Positions 63,423 through 64,000 of a DNA stretch of 64,000 nt are shown here, piece after piece (the first letter of the stretch is position 1; the number at the start of each line of letters is the position of its first letter). The stretch is taken from NCBI GenBank assembly GCA_051878315.1, contig JBJEJW010000006.1:28469-92468 (forward strand). The letters run 5' to 3'. The stretch is from W0P28-013 sp051878315 (lineage in GTDB: Bacteria; Bacteroidota; Bacteroidia; Bacteroidales; Paludibacteraceae). Below the pieces are notes generated by a model. It did not search any database. It had not been told where the DNA came from and saw only the letters and a list, made by a program, of their open reading frames with translations. Position numbers and translations under genes: made by a program.

Positions 63423-64000
63423 TTATTCTCCAAACAGAACAGGGCGGACGGATCGACCGTAGCAGCGGCTGCCGTAGTTCCCGTACACGTGGACCGAGTA
63501 GAAGAACACGTCCCACGCGTTGTCCGGGCTGTCCGTGTTGAGCGAACTCGACCAATAGTAGCCGTAGTAGCCCGCGTAGAGCAAGCCATCGTTGCTGCGA
63601 CAGCCCGCCGCAGGGAGAAAAATGGAGTTGCCGTTGATATTGCTTGTAATGATTCGTCCCGCTACGCCTGTGCCGTTATAGTCGTCTGTCCAAGTCCATT
63701 CGCAGTTTTCGCGCAGTTCCGTCCATTCGGCATCGGTAGGCATACGCCATGCACCTCCCCAATTGGCACGAGCAGCATCGTCCTCGGGGTCAAGCACGGT
63801 TTTGTTATCCACGGTGCCATAACTGCTATTTGTACAGTACTTGGTTTGGGTATTGTAACTACCGTTGCACCATTTGTAAGTACTCCAGTTGTAAGTGGAT
63901 TTTGGTTCGGTTTCACCCCACGCATAGTAGTTACCGTACTCCTCAGGCGCAGTGGCACCCACGTTGCAAGTCGCCCATTTTACGCTCAAGCCAAGGTCAA
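63423..64000 (-). CDS. FISUMP/DUF1566-type C-type-lectin-fold protein, 5' end outside the window
   Basis: About 192 residues visible; the N-terminus lies beyond the right edge because the frame is still open at 64000 and reads 'DLGLSVKWATCNVGA', which is the standard internal start of this domain. Landmarks: 'EYGNYYAWGETEPK', 'GGAWRMPTDAEWTELRENC', 'IFLPAAGCRS', 'GYYWSSSLN' and 'GRSVRPVLFGE' at the end. FISUMP proteins are usually lipoproteins or T9SS-type surface proteins. The last ~45 codons before RSVRPV are rich in NNC codons (TAC, GAC, GGC, AAC, AGC, CAC), as expected from adenine-directed diversification of AAC codons. Function otherwise unknown. Confidence 0.85.
   Translation of the reverse strand, partial: DLGLSVKWATCNVGATAPEEYGNYYAWGETEPKSTYNWSTYKWCNGSYNTQTKYCTNSSYGTVDNKTVLDPEDDAARANWGGAWRMPTDAEWTELRENCEWTWTDDYNGTGVAGRIITSNINGNSIFLPAAGCRSNDGLLYAGYYGYYWSSSLNTDSPDNAWDVFFYSVHVYGNYGSRCYGRSVRPVLFGE

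Overview
The window is about 64 kb of a Bacteroidales chromosome, probably from an uncultured gut- or rumen-type lineage. The evidence is the repeated promoter signature of Bacteroidota (TTTG, 19-21 bp, TAnnTTTG), large secreted proteins with type IX secretion (T9SS) C-terminal tails, a Wzi-family protein, DUF4254 and DUF486 proteins, a Bacteroidota-type SerA with Lys where His is expected, and a FISUMP-domain protein. TGG is used for Trp and TGA as a stop. I could not place the family more precisely.

Layout. 1-13.7 kb (minus strand): a four-gene surface operon, a small outer-membrane beta-barrel protein followed by three very large secreted modular proteins; the last (at least 2,164 residues) runs off the left edge. 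14.0-16.0 kb (minus): a DUF486 membrane protein and two FKBP-type peptidyl-prolyl isomerases. 16.1-30.6 kb: two converging operons for surface glycan/LPS. The plus operon is kelch protein, Wzi, DUF4254, GT9, GT90, LPS kinase and GT2. The minus operon is a large outer-membrane protein, an LtaS-like phosphoglycerol transferase, two GT4 enzymes and an O-antigen-ligase-like protein. Most cistrons overlap by ATGA or more, and the two operons overlap tail to tail by 59 bp of coding sequence. 30.7-34.8 kb: a DEAD-box helicase, an unknown secreted protein, a secreted trypsin-like protease and a divergent XRE regulator.

34.9-42.9 kb: gpsA-pgi-nucleosidase-hppA (minus), then pnp and tRNA-Arg(CCG) (plus). 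43.3-48.6 kb: three related secreted T9SS proteins with internal duplications; the third carries an in-frame TGA exactly where its paralogue has TGG. 48.8-49.9 kb: rpsF-rpsR-rplI. 50-62.7 kb (mostly minus): the rod-shape operon mreB-mreC-mreD-mrdA-rodA, serS, ttcA, mltG-serA-xerD, tRNA-Ser(GCT) and an NSS-family transporter. 62.9-64 kb: a non-coding tract of palindromic repeats, a G-quadruplex-forming run and a GC-rich hairpin, beside the 3' end of a FISUMP-domain gene that has the features of a diversity-generating retroelement target.

The core genes are ordinary. The accessory content is the cell surface: T9SS cargo, glycan assembly, and a possibly hypervariable lectin-fold protein at the right edge. 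Product calls come from motifs and architecture read directly from the sequence; no database search was run.
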